A stretch of DNA of 25,268 nt from an uncultured Collinsella sp. GTDB taxonomy: Bacteria; Actinomycetota; Coriobacteriia; Coriobacteriales; Coriobacteriaceae. Under the pieces are notes generated by a model. The model did no database searches, was not told the origin of the DNA, and saw nothing but the letters and a program-made list of their open reading frames with translations. Shown here piece by piece: positions 24,277-25,268 of the stretch. The translations under genes and the position numbers were made by a program. Every line of letters begins with the position of its first letter. Position 1 is the first letter of the stretch. The stretch lies in the NCBI GenBank assembly GCA_900751695.1, contig CAADSS010000086.1, positions 1-25,268 on the forward strand, written 5' to 3'.

Positions 24277-25155
24277 GTGTACGATCGACGACTTGAGGCC
24301 ATATCGGCCGCCGCGGAGCTAGGAAGCTTCTCGCGTGCGGCGGCAAAATTGCGCGTGTCGACCCCGGCGCTCGTCAAGCAGGTGTCGGGTTTCGAGACCG
24401 AGTTCGGCATCATGCTGTTCGAACGCTCGCACTCGGGCGTCAAGGTGACGCCGGCGGGTGCTCTGCTGGTGGACGATGCGCGCTCGATCATGCGGCAGTC
24501 CGAGGACGCGCTGCGCCGTGCCCGACGCGCAGCGGGCGATGGCGGGGCCGTGCGCCTGGGCGTGTCGATGATGTGCCCGGGGCGCCAAACGCTGTCGATG
24601 TGGTCGGGCATTCACGATCTGGAACCGTCGCTGCGATTTGAGATCGTGCCGGTAAGCGACCTCTACGACGAGCGCGAGACCGTCATGCGCAGCTTGGGCC
24701 GCGAGGTCGATGTGGTGCAGTCGAGCTTTTCGACCCCACGCTGGGGCGACGCATGCCAAAGGCTCCGCATCGTCAACGTGCCGTTTTATATCGACGTGCC
24801 GCGCACGAGCCCGCTTGCGCGCAAGACGCGTATCACGGTTGCTGACCTGGAGGGCATGCGCCTGCGCGTGCTCCGTCACGGCAACGACGCTATGGACAGT
24901 CTGCGTATCGATCTTTTGGCAGACGGCGGCGTAGACGTGATCGACGTGGACAGCTTTGACTTTGCGCTCTTTAACGAAGCCGAGGAAAAGGGCGACGCGG
25001 TGCTCACCTGCGGCGCATGGTCGGGGGTACACCCGGCCTTTGTGGGCGTGCCGTTTCTATGCGGGCGAGAGGTGCCGGTCTTTCTGCACTACCCGCTCGA
25101 GCCCACCCTCCAAGTCCAAAAATTCGTCAACGCCATGGCCCAGCTTCTCACCTAG
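24277..25155 (+). CDS. LysR-family transcriptional regulator
   Basis: Protein of 292 residues. The N-terminal winged helix (about 1-60) reads LEAISAAAELGSFSRAAAKL, then RVSTPALVKQVSGFE and LFERSHSGVKVTPAG, a standard LysR pattern. A linker helix and a periplasmic-binding-like effector domain (about 85-290) follow. The GTG at 24277 is chosen because GGGAG lies 6 bases upstream and the domain begins there; an upstream in-frame TTG at 24247 has no ribosome binding site. It is divergent from the SDR-MFS-Gfo/Idh operon, the usual arrangement for a LysR protein that controls its neighbours in response to a pathway compound. It is followed by the right-edge hairpin. Confidence 0.94.
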   Translation: MYDRRLEAISAAAELGSFSRAAAKLRVSTPALVKQVSGFETEFGIMLFERSHSGVKVTPAGALLVDDARSIMRQSEDALRRARRAAGDGGAVRLGVSMMCPGRQTLSMWSGIHDLEPSLRFEIVPVSDLYDERETVMRSLGREVDVVQSSFSTPRWGDACQRLRIVNVPFYIDVPRTSPLARKTRITVADLEGMRLRVLRHGNDAMDSLRIDLLADGGVDVIDVDSFDFALFNEAEEKGDAVLTCGAWSGVHPAFVGVPFLCGREVPVFLHYPLEPTLQVQKFVNAMAQLLT

Positions 25156-25190
25156 CTCACCTGGGACGGGGCTCTTTTAGCTACTTCGAA

Positions 25191-25268
25191 GATGATTTTT
25201 CTGGGACGGGGATTTAATAATCATTGTGTACCGAATGATTATTAAATCCCCGTCCCAGAAAAATCATC
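25191..25268. repeat. Perfect 35-bp hairpin at the right edge
   Basis: Arms 25191-25225 and 25234-25268 are exact reverse complements over 35 bases around an 8-base loop. The inner part is AT-rich (TTTAATAATCATT), the outer part contains CTGGGACGGGG, and the base ends in a T/A-run. It could terminate transcription in both directions. An extra copy of CTGGGACGGGG stands alone at 25161-25171. The element may continue beyond the window. Confidence 0.93.

Overview
The window is GC-rich bacterial chromosome with tightly packed genes, AGGAG-type ribosome binding sites and many short hairpins between genes. Protein content and the style of the hairpin repeats suggest a gut Coriobacteriia (Actinomycetota), most likely Collinsella or a close relative. 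This is inferred from general resemblance; no search was run. No rRNA, tRNA, CRISPR array, transposase gene or phage gene was seen.

Layout: (1) 133-3941, a promoter and a two-gene operon for a heterodimeric ABC exporter with one degenerate and one canonical ATPase subunit. (2) 4069-4620, a small flavodoxin-like protein with its own promoter and terminator. (3) 4621-5187, a gene-free stretch with two long inverted repeats. (4) 5188-7488 (-), an LTA-synthase-like membrane phosphoglycerol transferase, divergent from (5) 7702-8577, a nitroreductase. (6) 8736-13472, a potassium block: KUP transporter, a small one-helix membrane protein, a hairpin terminator, then a KdpD-like sensor kinase without the usual KdpD N-terminus and a KdpE-like response regulator. 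(7) 13568-16144 (-), a fused RlmKL-type rRNA methyltransferase whose N-terminal methyltransferase half looks catalytically degenerate. (8) 16220-17945, a HAD phosphatase and a TalC-type transaldolase. (9) 18170-20317 (-), Tex. (10) 20318-20728, a second gene-free stretch with inverted repeats. (11) 20729-24043 (-), an SDR / OFA-type MFS / Gfo-Idh-MocA operon divergent from (12) the LysR-type regulator at 24277-25155. The window ends exactly on a perfect 35-bp hairpin.

How it works together: the K+ block probably couples uptake to a two-component sensor. The SDR-MFS-dehydrogenase operon with its LysR regulator looks like a small uptake-and-oxidation system for an unidentified organic acid, polyol or similar compound. 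The most notable non-coding pattern is that all three convergent gene junctions (4620/5188, 13472/13568, 17945/18170) hold long, nearly perfect inverted repeats with unrelated arm sequences. A separate set of short REP-like palindromes sits between other genes.
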